A DNA stretch of 64,000 bases from Candidatus Methanoperedens sp. GTDB taxonomy: Archaea; Halobacteriota; Methanosarcinia; Methanosarcinales; Methanoperedenaceae. Shown piece by piece: positions 46,023-54,432 of the stretch. The notes beneath the pieces were generated by a model. It searched no databases. It saw only the letters and a program-made list of their open reading frames with translations, and was not told the origin of the DNA. The translations under genes were made by a program, and so were the position numbers. Every line of letters begins with the position of its first letter. Position 1 is the stretch's first letter. Where the stretch lies: positions 1 through 64,000 of the forward strand of contig JAHFDG010000013.1 in NCBI GenBank assembly GCA_023249105.1. Direction: 5' to 3'.

Positions 46023-48782
46023 ATGAAACCAGAGGAAAAAGCAAGGCAGCAAATTGACCAAATGCTTGAAGCTGCTGGCTGGAAGATTCAGGATTTGCGC
46101 GAGTTTAATCTTGGAGCATCTCGCGGCGTTGCTATCCGTGAATTCCCGCTAACATCTGGCGCTGCTGATTATTTATTTTTTGTTGATAGGGAAGCTGTCG
46201 GGGTGGTTGAGGCTAAGCCGCAGGGAACTACATTAAGCGGGGTTGCAGAACAATCGGAAAAATACTTAAGCGGAATTCCAGAAGGGCTTCCTCATGTGAA
46301 GGAACCTCTCCCTTTTTCCTACGAGAGCACCGCTATAGAAACATATTTCCGGGATACAAGAGACCCCGATACGCGCTCACGCAGGGTTTTTGGTTTTCAT
46401 AAGCCTGAAACCCTCAAAAAGTGGAGTTCCCAGGTTGATACTTTAAGGGCAAGACTCAAAGACTTACCTTCTTCAAGAAATCTGAATAAAGAGGGTCTGA
46501 GAGATTGCCAATTTGAAGCCATCGAGAACCTTGAACGCTCGTTTGCAGAGGGAAGACCAAGAGCTCTTATCCAGATGGCAACAGGAAGCGGAAAGACCTA
46601 TACAGCAGTGAGTTTCATTTACCGCCTGATAAAATTCGCTGGTGCAAAAAGAGTGCTCTTTTTGGTGGACAGGAGCAACCTGGGGCGCCAGACGAAAAAG
46701 GAATTCCAGCAGTATGTTACGCCTGATGACGGCAGGAAGTTCACCGAGCTTTACAATGTCCAGCACCTGACGTCGAATACCATCGATCCTGTGAGCAAGG
46801 TTTGTATCACCACAATCCAGAGGCTTTATTCAATGCTCAGTGGAGAGGCAGAGTTTGAGCCTGAGAATGAAGAGCCGTCACTTTTTGAGATATCACCTGA
46901 TGGAGCGCCCAAAGAAGTTTCGTACAATCCGCAGATTCCGATTGAGACATTTGATTTTATTGTAACTGATGAATGCCATCGTTCAATCTATGGTCTCTGG
47001 AGGCAGGTGCTTGAATATTTTGATTCTTTCATTATTGGACTAACTGCTACACCATCCAAGCAAACACTGGGATTTTTTAACCAGAATCTTGTCATGGAAT
47101 ACAGCCATGAGAGGGCTGTTGCTGATGGCGTGAATGTGGGTTATGAGGTTTACCGCATCAAGACAGATATCACTGAAAAAGGAAGTATTGTTGAAGCTGG
47201 GGATTTTGTGGACAAAAGGGATAAGCTCACAAGAAAGGTGCGATGGGAACAACTTGATGAGCCTTTTGAGTATGCCGCCGACCAATTAGACCGAAGTGTA
47301 GTTGCGAAAGACCAGATACGGACTGTTATCAGAACCTTCAAGGAAAAGCTCTATACCGAGATATTCCCAGGCAGAGCAGAGATTCCAAAGACACTTGTTT
47401 TTTCCAAGGATGATTCCCATGCAGAGGATATCGTGCATATCATGCGGGAGGAGTTCGGGAAGGGGAATGATTTCTGCAAGAAGATAACCTACAAAACCCT
47501 TGGCGAGAAGACCGAAGACCTGATTGCAAGCTTCCGTAATTCCTACAACCCGCGCATAGCCGTGACCGTGGATATGATTTCAACAGGTACGGATATTAAA
47601 CCGCTTGAATGCCTGCTGTTCATGCGCGATGTCAAGTCGCGGGTGCTCTTTGAGCAGATGAAAGGGCGCGGCACAAGGACGATATCTTCAACTGATTTTA
47701 AAGCAATTACTCCCGGCGCTTCAACCAAAACACATTTCATGATAGTGGACGCTGTGGGCGTGTGTGAGAACGACAAGACCGATTCAAGACCGCTTGAGCG
47801 AAAGAAGAGCGTGCCGTTTGACAAGCTCATCATGTCTGTTGCTCTCGGCAAGAGGGATGAGGATACCATTACCTCGCTTGCGGGAAGGCTTGCGCGGATG
47901 GATAGGGAGATAGAAGAAAAGGACAGGAAAGAGATTCAAAAGGCTGCGGATGGTAAATCATTAAAAGAGCTCATTAATAAGCTTCTGGATGCGGTTGACC
48001 CTGATAAAAAAATTGAAAAAGCGCAGGAGATTTTTGGAACAAAAACGCCAACAGATGAACAGGTTAAGAAGGCAGGCGAAGAACTTGCAAAGAGTGCCTG
48101 CACACCGTTTGATGCTCCGAAGCTCAGGAACACCATAATTGAGATAAAGAAAAGAAATGAGCAGATTATTGATACTGTGAGCAAGGACACTGTGAACTTT
48201 GCAGGTTTTGATGAACAGGCAAAGATAAAGGCCCGAACCATCGTGGATACCTTCAAGAAATTCATAGAGGAGAACAAGGATGAGATTACAGCTCTACAAA
48301 TCATTTACAGCAAGCCATACGGCAGGCGCCACCTGACATACGAAGAGATCAGAGAGCTTGCCGAAGCGATAAAAAAGCCGCCTTACCAGCTTACGCCGGA
48401 AATTCTCTGGCAGGCGTATGAACAACTGGATAAATCAAAGGTGAGAGGCGCAGGCGCACAGAAGCTATTGACGAATATCATCTCGCTGATACGTTTTGCC
48501 TCAGGAAAGAGCGATGTGCTTGAGCCTTTCCTGGAAACGGTGAACCAGCGCTTCGAGCGATGGCGCGAGGAGCAGGAGGGGGCAGGGGTGCGTTTCACGG
48601 AGGCGCAGATGGAGTGGCTTGTGATGATAAAAGACCATATTGCATCGTCGCTGAGTATTGGAATTGAGGATTTTGAGCTTGCGCCGTTCTTTGAGAGAGG
48701 CGGGGCTGTGAGGGTGTATCAGCTTTTTGGAAAGGGATTGAATAATATCTTAGAAGAGCTAAATGAGGTACTTGCGGTATGA
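46023..48782 (+). CDS. hsdR: Type I restriction endonuclease subunit R
   Basis: Protein of 919 aa. The N-terminal PD-(D/E)xK nuclease shows D49 and E63-A64-K65 (VVEAK). The helicase core has ATGSGKTY near 185-192 and DECH near 316, followed by SF2 motifs including KGRGTR. The C-terminal part resembles the EcoEI R C-terminal domain. It cleaves unmethylated DNA after ATP-driven translocation when joined to HsdM/HsdS. hsdS and hsdM lie 3 kb and 7 kb downstream, separated by the accessory modules. Confidence 0.95.
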   Translation: MKPEEKARQQIDQMLEAAGWKIQDLREFNLGASRGVAIREFPLTSGAADYLFFVDREAVGVVEAKPQGTTLSGVAEQSEKYLSGIPEGLPHVKEPLPFSYESTAIETYFRDTRDPDTRSRRVFGFHKPETLKKWSSQVDTLRARLKDLPSSRNLNKEGLRDCQFEAIENLERSFAEGRPRALIQMATGSGKTYTAVSFIYRLIKFAGAKRVLFLVDRSNLGRQTKKEFQQYVTPDDGRKFTELYNVQHLTSNTIDPVSKVCITTIQRLYSMLSGEAEFEPENEEPSLFEISPDGAPKEVSYNPQIPIETFDFIVTDECHRSIYGLWRQVLEYFDSFIIGLTATPSKQTLGFFNQNLVMEYSHERAVADGVNVGYEVYRIKTDITEKGSIVEAGDFVDKRDKLTRKVRWEQLDEPFEYAADQLDRSVVAKDQIRTVIRTFKEKLYTEIFPGRAEIPKTLVFSKDDSHAEDIVHIMREEFGKGNDFCKKITYKTLGEKTEDLIASFRNSYNPRIAVTVDMISTGTDIKPLECLLFMRDVKSRVLFEQMKGRGTRTISSTDFKAITPGASTKTHFMIVDAVGVCENDKTDSRPLERKKSVPFDKLIMSVALGKRDEDTITSLAGRLARMDREIEEKDRKEIQKAADGKSLKELINKLLDAVDPDKKIEKAQEIFGTKTPTDEQVKKAGEELAKSACTPFDAPKLRNTIIEIKKRNEQIIDTVSKDTVNFAGFDEQAKIKARTIVDTFKKFIEENKDEITALQIIYSKPYGRRHLTYEEIRELAEAIKKPPYQLTPEILWQAYEQLDKSKVRGAGAQKLLTNIISLIRFASGKSDVLEPFLETVNQRFERWREEQEGAGVRFTEAQMEWLVMIKDHIASSLSIGIEDFELAPFFERGGAVRVYQLFGKGLNNILEELNEVLAV

Positions 48783-48804
48783 CAAAGAAAACGGGTATTC
48801 CAGT

Positions 48805-48921
48805 ATGAACCGGAAAGAACTTGAATTAATTTTGCTGCAAGGTGAAGGCTATAAAATAGAGTTCAAGGAATCTCCAAATAATCAACAAAATGGTTATGAC
48901 GTTATACTTTATATATCATAA
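48805..48921 (+). pseudogene. Truncated AlbA_2-type gene remnant
   Basis: An open frame of 38 codons begins MNRKELELILLQGEGYKIEF, the typical start of AlbA_2 (DUF4062-free) DNA-binding/RecG-related proteins whose full length is several hundred residues. It continues for ~10 residues unlike the family and then stops. It appears to be the 5' remnant of a gene lost when the downstream module inserted. Confidence 0.6.
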
Positions 48922-48981
48922 AAAAGGTTTAGACATAATAAAGAATTAATATAGGCGCATGATTTTTATTGTTGAGGTAGT

Positions 48982-50205
48982 ATGACTTTTGTGGATATAG
49001 AAGAAGTTTCGAAGGAGAAGAACTCTTTAGTTCGTTCATGCAGAATAAAAATTAATGGAGGTACTGTAATAACTCCCTCAAGGGCTATCAGCGTCACCAA
49101 GTCCAACATTGAAGAGCTGAAAGTATCCTCAACATTAATTGACAATCAATTCTTACCTTTTGGTGAGGTGTTTGTTCGCGTTCCTTTGGATTTCTTGAGT
49201 AAAATAATAGATGATGATAGTGCTGGGCAGAAATTCAGTTCCTTGCTATCAAATCGTTTAAATCAATTGAAAGATGCAGGATTAGTCCCATATTTGATTC
49301 TTTCTTTGGTCGATAATGAAGATAATCCTTATAACAAGATGCCTCCACCACAAATTTTAGATCTTCTTTTTAATTTTATCTGGGGAACCCCAAACAATTC
49401 TATTATTGTACCCCCTCTTATTGGGGTTCTCAACGAGGATAAGGAATATATTAAATATATTGCTGCTTTGGAGAAAAGGCAGAAGGAACGTATTGATAAA
49501 AAGCCTCTGCCCATGATGGCAATTATTCCTCCAGTGTACCGATTAATTGCTCCAGAACTTCTGGATAGATTTTGGAAAATAGGATGCCGCATCATTGCTT
49601 TCGATTTAGGGAATAAAAAATATAGTGCATATGGTTATGTCATTGAGAAACTTCATTCTGAATTAAATGTATTGAGTAAACGAGATAAAGAACCTTATAT
49701 TCTACATGCTTTAAATTCAAAGTTGAAAACTGGAAAGGGAGGTACAAGTAGAATCAATGATTTATTGGGGACAGGTTTTGGATTCGATTCTTATGCACCT
49801 AATCATGGCGGGCGTCTAAAATGGGTTCCTCCTCCAGCACCTCCAACTGAATCTAACCATTTGTTTGATAGAAAAACTTATGGCTTCTTTTCACTTGCTG
49901 ATGTTATCTCCAATAAGACCATAGATCAAAAAGATATTCTGAACACTAATGCATTTAAGAGTGTAGAATTAGCTTCAATTGAAGATCAAAAACCTGAAAG
50001 AATAAAGCGAATCTGTTCAGCATATAATCTTGAAAAAACTATAGGAGAGATTCGAAATTTTCCAGAATTGATAAATAATGAAGAATTAATTAAATATTTT
50101 TCCAAAAAGGAACGTATTCAAGATGACCTGAAACTGATGAAAAATATTTCAGACAGAGGAATAATCTCTAAACAGCAAAAGAATCTGGATAAGTGGTTTG
50201 GATGA
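48982..50205 (+). CDS. Unrecognised TIM-barrel-like protein, module 1
   Basis: Protein of 407 aa, paralogous to the protein at 54433. Shared motifs in order are a KINGGTVITP-type N-terminus (~23-32), AIIPPV (180-185), IIAFDLG (204-210), GFGFDS (265-270) and LFDRKTYG (294-301). Regular alternation of strands and helices suggests a TIM barrel. The spacing of the central and GFDS motifs recalls tRNA-guanine transglycosylase-type enzymes, but their DSGGFQ site and zinc cysteines are absent. GAGG at 48974-48977 precedes the ATG. It overlaps the next gene by ATGA. Function unknown. Composition is more AT-rich than hsdR. Confidence 0.8.
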   Translation: MTFVDIEEVSKEKNSLVRSCRIKINGGTVITPSRAISVTKSNIEELKVSSTLIDNQFLPFGEVFVRVPLDFLSKIIDDDSAGQKFSSLLSNRLNQLKDAGLVPYLILSLVDNEDNPYNKMPPPQILDLLFNFIWGTPNNSIIVPPLIGVLNEDKEYIKYIAALEKRQKERIDKKPLPMMAIIPPVYRLIAPELLDRFWKIGCRIIAFDLGNKKYSAYGYVIEKLHSELNVLSKRDKEPYILHALNSKLKTGKGGTSRINDLLGTGFGFDSYAPNHGGRLKWVPPPAPPTESNHLFDRKTYGFFSLADVISNKTIDQKDILNTNAFKSVELASIEDQKPERIKRICSAYNLEKTIGEIRNFPELINNEELIKYFSKKERIQDDLKLMKNISDRGIISKQQKNLDKWFG

Positions 50206-50684
50206 AAATAAATGAAAGCTCTTTGACTTCAACTCAACTCGCGATAATTACGCTATTAAAAAGTAAAGATATCACTGGAAAAGATTTTGCTCCAATTCCA
50301 GGTAACATTCATTTGGTAAAAGAGATTTTCGCAATAAAGAATACAGATATCGGAAATCAGTTGCTTGATGAATTGAACTTTGAGCCAGATAATTTTGGCC
50401 CTTTTGATGAGACAATCTTTGCTGCTCTAGATGATTTAAAGGATGCTGGGCTGGTGGAGTATATTCAATCAAAAAATAACACCAAAATCAAATTAACCAA
50501 AGAAGGAGAGCATCTTACGGAAAAAATTTGGAATAAACTTCGTGAGGATGTGAAAGCTGTTATTACATATGTAAAAATGAACTTTAACCATATTTCTTCG
50601 GAAAAATTACTTGACAGGATTTATTCAGTTTATCCGGAGATGGCGAAATATTCCCTATCAAAAGTAGCCAAAAAATATCAATGA
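50202..50684 (+). CDS. Winged-helix-like 'GPF' protein, module 1
   Basis: Protein of 160 aa starting MKINESSLTSTQLAII; the ATG overlaps the preceding TGA. The pattern of hydrophobic helices, then FEPDNFGPFDETIFAALDDL, then LVEY…KIKLTKEGE looks like a winged helix of the type seen in SocA/DUF4065-like antitoxins. YSVYPEMAKYS near the C-terminus matches FTFPEMTKES in the module 2 homologue. It is likely the antitoxin or regulator of the adjacent PIN protein. Confidence 0.7.
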   Translation: MKINESSLTSTQLAIITLLKSKDITGKDFAPIPGNIHLVKEIFAIKNTDIGNQLLDELNFEPDNFGPFDETIFAALDDLKDAGLVEYIQSKNNTKIKLTKEGEHLTEKIWNKLREDVKAVITYVKMNFNHISSEKLLDRIYSVYPEMAKYSLSKVAKKYQ

Positions 50685-50699
50685 TAGGAGATGCAATTT

Positions 50700-51173
50700 G
50701 TGGCAACTCTATTTGGAGATACATGTTTCTTGATTGGATTAAAAGATAAAACTGACCAGCATCATAAAGAGGCAACAAAAATCTGGAAGAAGTTACTAAA
50801 TACAAATGTAGTAAAGGGATTAAATCACGTTACTATTTCAGATTTTGTATTGATTGAAATTTTTCAGGGTTTACAGAAGCGTGCAGGATTTGAAACCGCT
50901 GCTGCTGTATATAGTGAACTAACCGATAATTGTAGAGTTCAACAGGTAACTTTACCAATGGTGCAACAGGCTATAAATCAAAAACTCGAACCTTATCGCA
51001 ATCATAAAACAAAACAACCTCCAATTGGTCTTGTGGATGCAATCTCTTTAGTAACAATGGATAAGTTAAGAATTTCATGGATTCTCAGTTTTGATGAGGG
51101 TTTTGACCGGATTCCATTAGTTAAAAGGATTCATAATGAAAATACGCTGCCATATAATAAATCTGTTCGATAA
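50700..51173 (+). CDS. PIN-domain protein (VapC-like), module 1
   Basis: PIN-fold protein of ~157 aa, a predicted metal-dependent RNase. Acidic residues are seen in FGDTCFLIG, DFVLIEIFQG, GLVDAISL and SFDEGFDRI. The GTG at 50700 is preferred because GGAG (50687-50690) is at proper spacing from it, whereas it touches the in-frame ATG at 50691. Overall length and motif order match VapC toxins. Confidence 0.8.
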   Translation: MATLFGDTCFLIGLKDKTDQHHKEATKIWKKLLNTNVVKGLNHVTISDFVLIEIFQGLQKRAGFETAAAVYSELTDNCRVQQVTLPMVQQAINQKLEPYRNHKTKQPPIGLVDAISLVTMDKLRISWILSFDEGFDRIPLVKRIHNENTLPYNKSVR

Positions 51174-51197
51174 GACTTTAAAAAAGTGGAAATTTTG

Positions 51198-51590
51198 ATG
51201 AACGTTTTACTGTCAGTTAAGCCTAAATATGCTGAAAAAATAGTCGAAGGAAAGAAAAAGTACGAGTTCAGGAGAGCTATTTTTCAAAAACAAAATATAG
51301 AGAAGGTCTATATTTATTCCAGTTCGCCAGTGAGTAAGATCGTTGCCGCATTTAAGATAAAAAAAATCTTAAAGGATTCCCCGGAAAAGATATGGACGCT
51401 ATGCCAAAAATATGCGGGCATCTCAAAAAAAGATTTTTTCGCTTATTTTAAAAATTCAGAAATGGCGTTTGCGATTGAGATTGGATATGTCGATAGTTTC
51501 AAAGAGCATATAGACCCATTTAAAATCATTGAAAATTTCAAGCCACCCCAGTCGTTTTATTACTTACCATTTAATTTTCAACAAACCTAA
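51198..51590 (+). CDS. ASCH-domain protein
   Basis: Protein of 130 aa beginning MNVLLSVKPKYAEKIVEGKK. This and the following KYEFRR are the ASCH-family start, with YIYSSSPVSKIVAAFKI next. ASCH domains are predicted RNA-binding or nuclease modules related to PUA. It lies between PIN and hsdS. It may be part of the accessory cargo. Confidence 0.82.
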   Translation: MNVLLSVKPKYAEKIVEGKKKYEFRRAIFQKQNIEKVYIYSSSPVSKIVAAFKIKKILKDSPEKIWTLCQKYAGISKKDFFAYFKNSEMAFAIEIGYVDSFKEHIDPFKIIENFKPPQSFYYLPFNFQQT

Positions 51591-51631
51591 AGGAAATGAT
51601 ATGAGAATTGCGCTATTAACACCACAGCGAC

Positions 51632-51745
51632 ATAGAACACAGATGACACGGATTAGACGGATTTTCACGGATTATCCGTGCGCTCCGTGTTCTATCGCAA
51701 TCCATCCGGTGCATCTGCGCGCGTTCATCCGCGGTTTATTTTTGA
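51632..51745. repeat. Inverted-repeat element with CACGGAT units before hsdS
   Basis: ATAGAACAC near 51632 and GTGTTCTAT near 51697 bound a region with centre CACGGATTATCCGTG. A further GATGCACCGG-like tract follows to ~51745. It is related to the element at 32964-33111 by its repeated CACGGAT/ATCCGTG wording. No gene is credible here. Confidence 0.65.
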
Positions 51746-51766
51746 TAAAGGGATGCGGGAGGCAGT

Positions 51767-53221
51767 ATGAATGAGGATGCGTTGCCCGGAAGCTGGGTGT
51801 GGACGAGTATAAAGGAAATTTGTGATTTGATAAATGGGAGAGCTTTCAAACCTGAGGAGTGGTCAACCCAAGGATTACCAATCATCAGAATACAGAATCT
51901 CAATAATATCAATACAGATTTCAATTATTGTAATTTTGAAGTAGAGGAAAAATACCTTGTAAATAATGGACAACTTCTATTTGCGTGGTCTGGTACTCCA
52001 GGAACATCATTTGGAGCGCATATATGGAATAGAGGAGAAGCAGTTCTTAATCAGCATATTTTTAAAGTGCAAATCGATGAGAATTGTATAAATAAGATTT
52101 TTTTCTTGTATCTGATAAATCGAAATATATCTGAATATATCAAAAAAGCGCATGGGACAGCAGGATTAGCTCATATCACCAAAAACAAATTTGAAAATTC
52201 AACAATCCTCATCCCCCCTCTCCCCGAACAGCGCCGCATCGTAACGAAGCTCGAGGAGTTATTCACAAAACTTGACGCAGGGGTGGAAGCGCTGAAAAAG
52301 ACGCAGGCGCAGTTGAAGCGCTACCGCCAATCCATCCTCAAAGCCGCCTGCGAGGGAAAGCTCGTGCCCACCGAGGCTGAAATGGCGAAAGCAGAGGGGC
52401 GCGCCTACGAGCCTGCGGATGTGCTGTTGACACGCATCTTACAGGAGCGGCGCAAAAAAAGCAAGGGCGCTAAGTACAAAGAGCTTTCGGCGCCGGATGC
52501 TAATGGTTTGCCGGAGCTGCCGGAGGGGTGGTGCTCAGCTTTTTTGGAACAAATTGCAGAAATTAATCCAAAATTACCCAATAATGGTCTTAACGACGAT
52601 ACTGAAGTTTCTTTCTTGCCAATGAAAGTAGTTGAGGAACAGACTGGGAGATATGATTTGTCCATAATTAAAAAATATATCGAAGTAAAAAAAGGATATA
52701 CATCTTTTATAAATGGGGATATTATTTTTGCAAAGATAACGCCTTGCATGGAAAATGGAAAAATTGCAGTTGTGGAGAATTTGAAAAATGGAATTGGGTT
52801 TGGTTCTACTGAATTCCATGTGATTAGGATATTTGGAAATGACATTTCAAGGACTTATATTTTTAATTTTATACTACAAGAAAATTTCAGGAGAGATGCT
52901 CAGAGGAGTATGACTGGTTCGGCAGGTCAATTAAGAGTTCCTGCAGATTATTTACGACAAACTCCAATTCCCCTCCCTCCTCTCCCCGAACAGCGCCGCA
53001 TCGTCGCAGAGGTCGAGCGCCGCCTCTCTGTGGCTGACGGGGTTGAGAGAACCGTGGAGCAGAGCCTTATGCAGGCTAAGAGGCTGCGCCAGAGCATATT
53101 AAAGAAGGCGTTCGAGGGCAGGCTTGTGGCGCAGGATGCGAGTGATGAGCCTGCGGGCGTGCTGCTGGAGAGGATTAAGGCTGAGAAGGCGCGGACGGGA
53201 GAGAAGAAGAGGAAAAGATAA
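51767..53221 (+). CDS. hsdS: Type I restriction specificity subunit S
   Basis: Protein of 484 aa with two target recognition domains, starting at LPGSWVWTSI and LPEGWCSAFL. Each is followed by a conserved PPLPEQRRIV helical spacer (RQSILKAACEGKL and RQSILKKAFEGRL). It sets the two half-sites of the bipartite DNA target. The two TRDs are AT-rich while the spacers are GC-rich, a mosaic suggesting domain exchange. GGGAGG precedes the start. Confidence 0.94.
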   Translation: MNEDALPGSWVWTSIKEICDLINGRAFKPEEWSTQGLPIIRIQNLNNINTDFNYCNFEVEEKYLVNNGQLLFAWSGTPGTSFGAHIWNRGEAVLNQHIFKVQIDENCINKIFFLYLINRNISEYIKKAHGTAGLAHITKNKFENSTILIPPLPEQRRIVTKLEELFTKLDAGVEALKKTQAQLKRYRQSILKAACEGKLVPTEAEMAKAEGRAYEPADVLLTRILQERRKKSKGAKYKELSAPDANGLPELPEGWCSAFLEQIAEINPKLPNNGLNDDTEVSFLPMKVVEEQTGRYDLSIIKKYIEVKKGYTSFINGDIIFAKITPCMENGKIAVVENLKNGIGFGSTEFHVIRIFGNDISRTYIFNFILQENFRRDAQRSMTGSAGQLRVPADYLRQTPIPLPPLPEQRRIVAEVERRLSVADGVERTVEQSLMQAKRLRQSILKKAFEGRLVAQDASDEPAGVLLERIKAEKARTGEKKRKR

Positions 53222-53301
53222 AATGTTGTATAGCAATAATACTTTCACACCGCGCGCATACCAAAAGGGCATATATTTGAGCAGCCTTGAGGATTTTGAA
53301 A

Positions 53302-53889
53302 ATGGATATAAAAAAAAGGATACTCGAAAACCTGACTGAAACTCAGAAATACACTCTGCTACTCCTGAGTGCAAACAATTATGAGCCTGTCAAAGGCAAA
53401 CTATGGTTTCAAAAGGAGCTTTTTCTCTTAGCCAAGAACAGTGATGAGCTTGCCGAACAAACCGATTTCGAAGCAGATTTTATGGGCCCGTATAGTGAAA
53501 GTGCCGAGGAGGAACTTGAGCAGCTTGAGTTTGCGAAAGTTGTCGAAAAAGAAGGCAATAAGCTAAAATTGACTGACCTGGGCAAGGATATAACGAAAAT
53601 ACTTGAAAAAAATTCCAGCGAAGAAGAAAAGGAAATGATTGAAGATTTCAAGGCTGAACTTAATGATTTAACTGAAGATGAGCTGCTTGGTTTCATATAC
53701 TTTACTTTTCCCGAAATGACCAAAGAATCTATAAAGATTCAAAAAATCAAACCAAAAAGAAAAAATATAGCATTAAGTTTGTATGCAAAAAGTAAAATTA
53801 GTCTTGGGAAAGCACTGGAAATTGCAGAAATGAATATTGATAATTTTATTAAAGAAGCTAAATTGAAAGGGATTCAAGTATATTCATAG
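53302..53889 (+). CDS. Winged-helix-like 'GPY' protein fused to UPF0175 antitoxin domain, module 2
   Basis: Protein of 195 aa starting MDIKKRILENLTETQK; GAGG at 53289-53292 supports ATG 53302. The N-terminal part is homologous to the module 1 protein: LWFQKELFLLAKN, DFEADFMGPYSESAEEELEQ, KLKLTDLGKDI, and FTFPEMTKES. The C-terminal ~45 residues (ALSLYAKSKISLGKALEIAE and on to GIQVYS) resemble UPF0175, the antitoxin partner of DUF3368 PIN toxins. A DUF3368-like PIN follows 10 nt downstream. Confidence 0.78.
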   Translation: MDIKKRILENLTETQKYTLLLLSANNYEPVKGKLWFQKELFLLAKNSDELAEQTDFEADFMGPYSESAEEELEQLEFAKVVEKEGNKLKLTDLGKDITKILEKNSSEEEKEMIEDFKAELNDLTEDELLGFIYFTFPEMTKESIKIQKIKPKRKNIALSLYAKSKISLGKALEIAEMNIDNFIKEAKLKGIQVYS

Positions 53890-53899
53890 GCGCTTCTCC

Positions 53900-54385
53900 A
53901 TGAAAATCATAGATTCATCTCCAATCATAGCTTTTTATTCAGAACTTAGCAACCCTAATTTGTTACATAAGTTTATAGAGTTAGGATATGAACTTAGGAT
54001 ACCAAAAGGTGTTTTCAGCGAATTAGAGAACGGAAGAACCTCAGAAATATTAAAATCAAGTATAGCAGATGGAAAAATTAAAATTTTGGCAGATTTATCA
54101 TCGGAAGAAACTTTACATTTTAAAAACAGGCACCCATATCTTGGAAAGGGGGAAATTGAAGTAATCCTATGGTGGCTTAAACTGAAATCAGACGCTAACA
54201 AACATTATTGCATCCTTGATGATAAAAAAGCGAGAAAAGTAGCCGGAAAATATAATGTAGTTTTCACAGGAACCATAGGTTTAATAGATCTGTTGCATAA
54301 AAAACAAGCTATTACCCAGAATGAGCGCATGGAATTTATTACTAAACTTTCAGTTTCGGGATTCAGGATAAAGGGGATTTCCTGA
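53900..54385 (+). CDS. DUF3368-type PIN-domain protein, module 2
   Basis: Protein of 161 aa. IIDSSPIIAFYSEL, RIPKGVFSELENG, GKGEIEVILWW and CILDDKKARKVA follow the DUF3368 PIN pattern. VFTGTIGLIDLLHKK is the usual GTxGLL segment. It is probably an RNase toxin neutralised by the UPF0175-containing neighbour. The upstream gene ends 10 nt before. Confidence 0.85.
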   Translation: MKIIDSSPIIAFYSELSNPNLLHKFIELGYELRIPKGVFSELENGRTSEILKSSIADGKIKILADLSSEETLHFKNRHPYLGKGEIEVILWWLKLKSDANKHYCILDDKKARKVAGKYNVVFTGTIGLIDLLHKKQAITQNERMEFITKLSVSGFRIKGIS

Positions 54386-54401
54386 GATCAATCCGTTAGT
54401 T

Positions 54402-54425
54402 TTTTAACCATATAATATAAATATA
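54402..54425 (+). promoter_or_regulatory. TATA region before module 2 large protein
   Basis: An AT-rich run (TTTAACCATATAATATAAATA) precedes the ATG at 54433 by ~25 nt measured from the ATATAATA core. It would give a leaderless transcript, so this gene may have its own promoter within the module. Confidence 0.4.
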
Positions 54426-54432
54426 ACAATGA

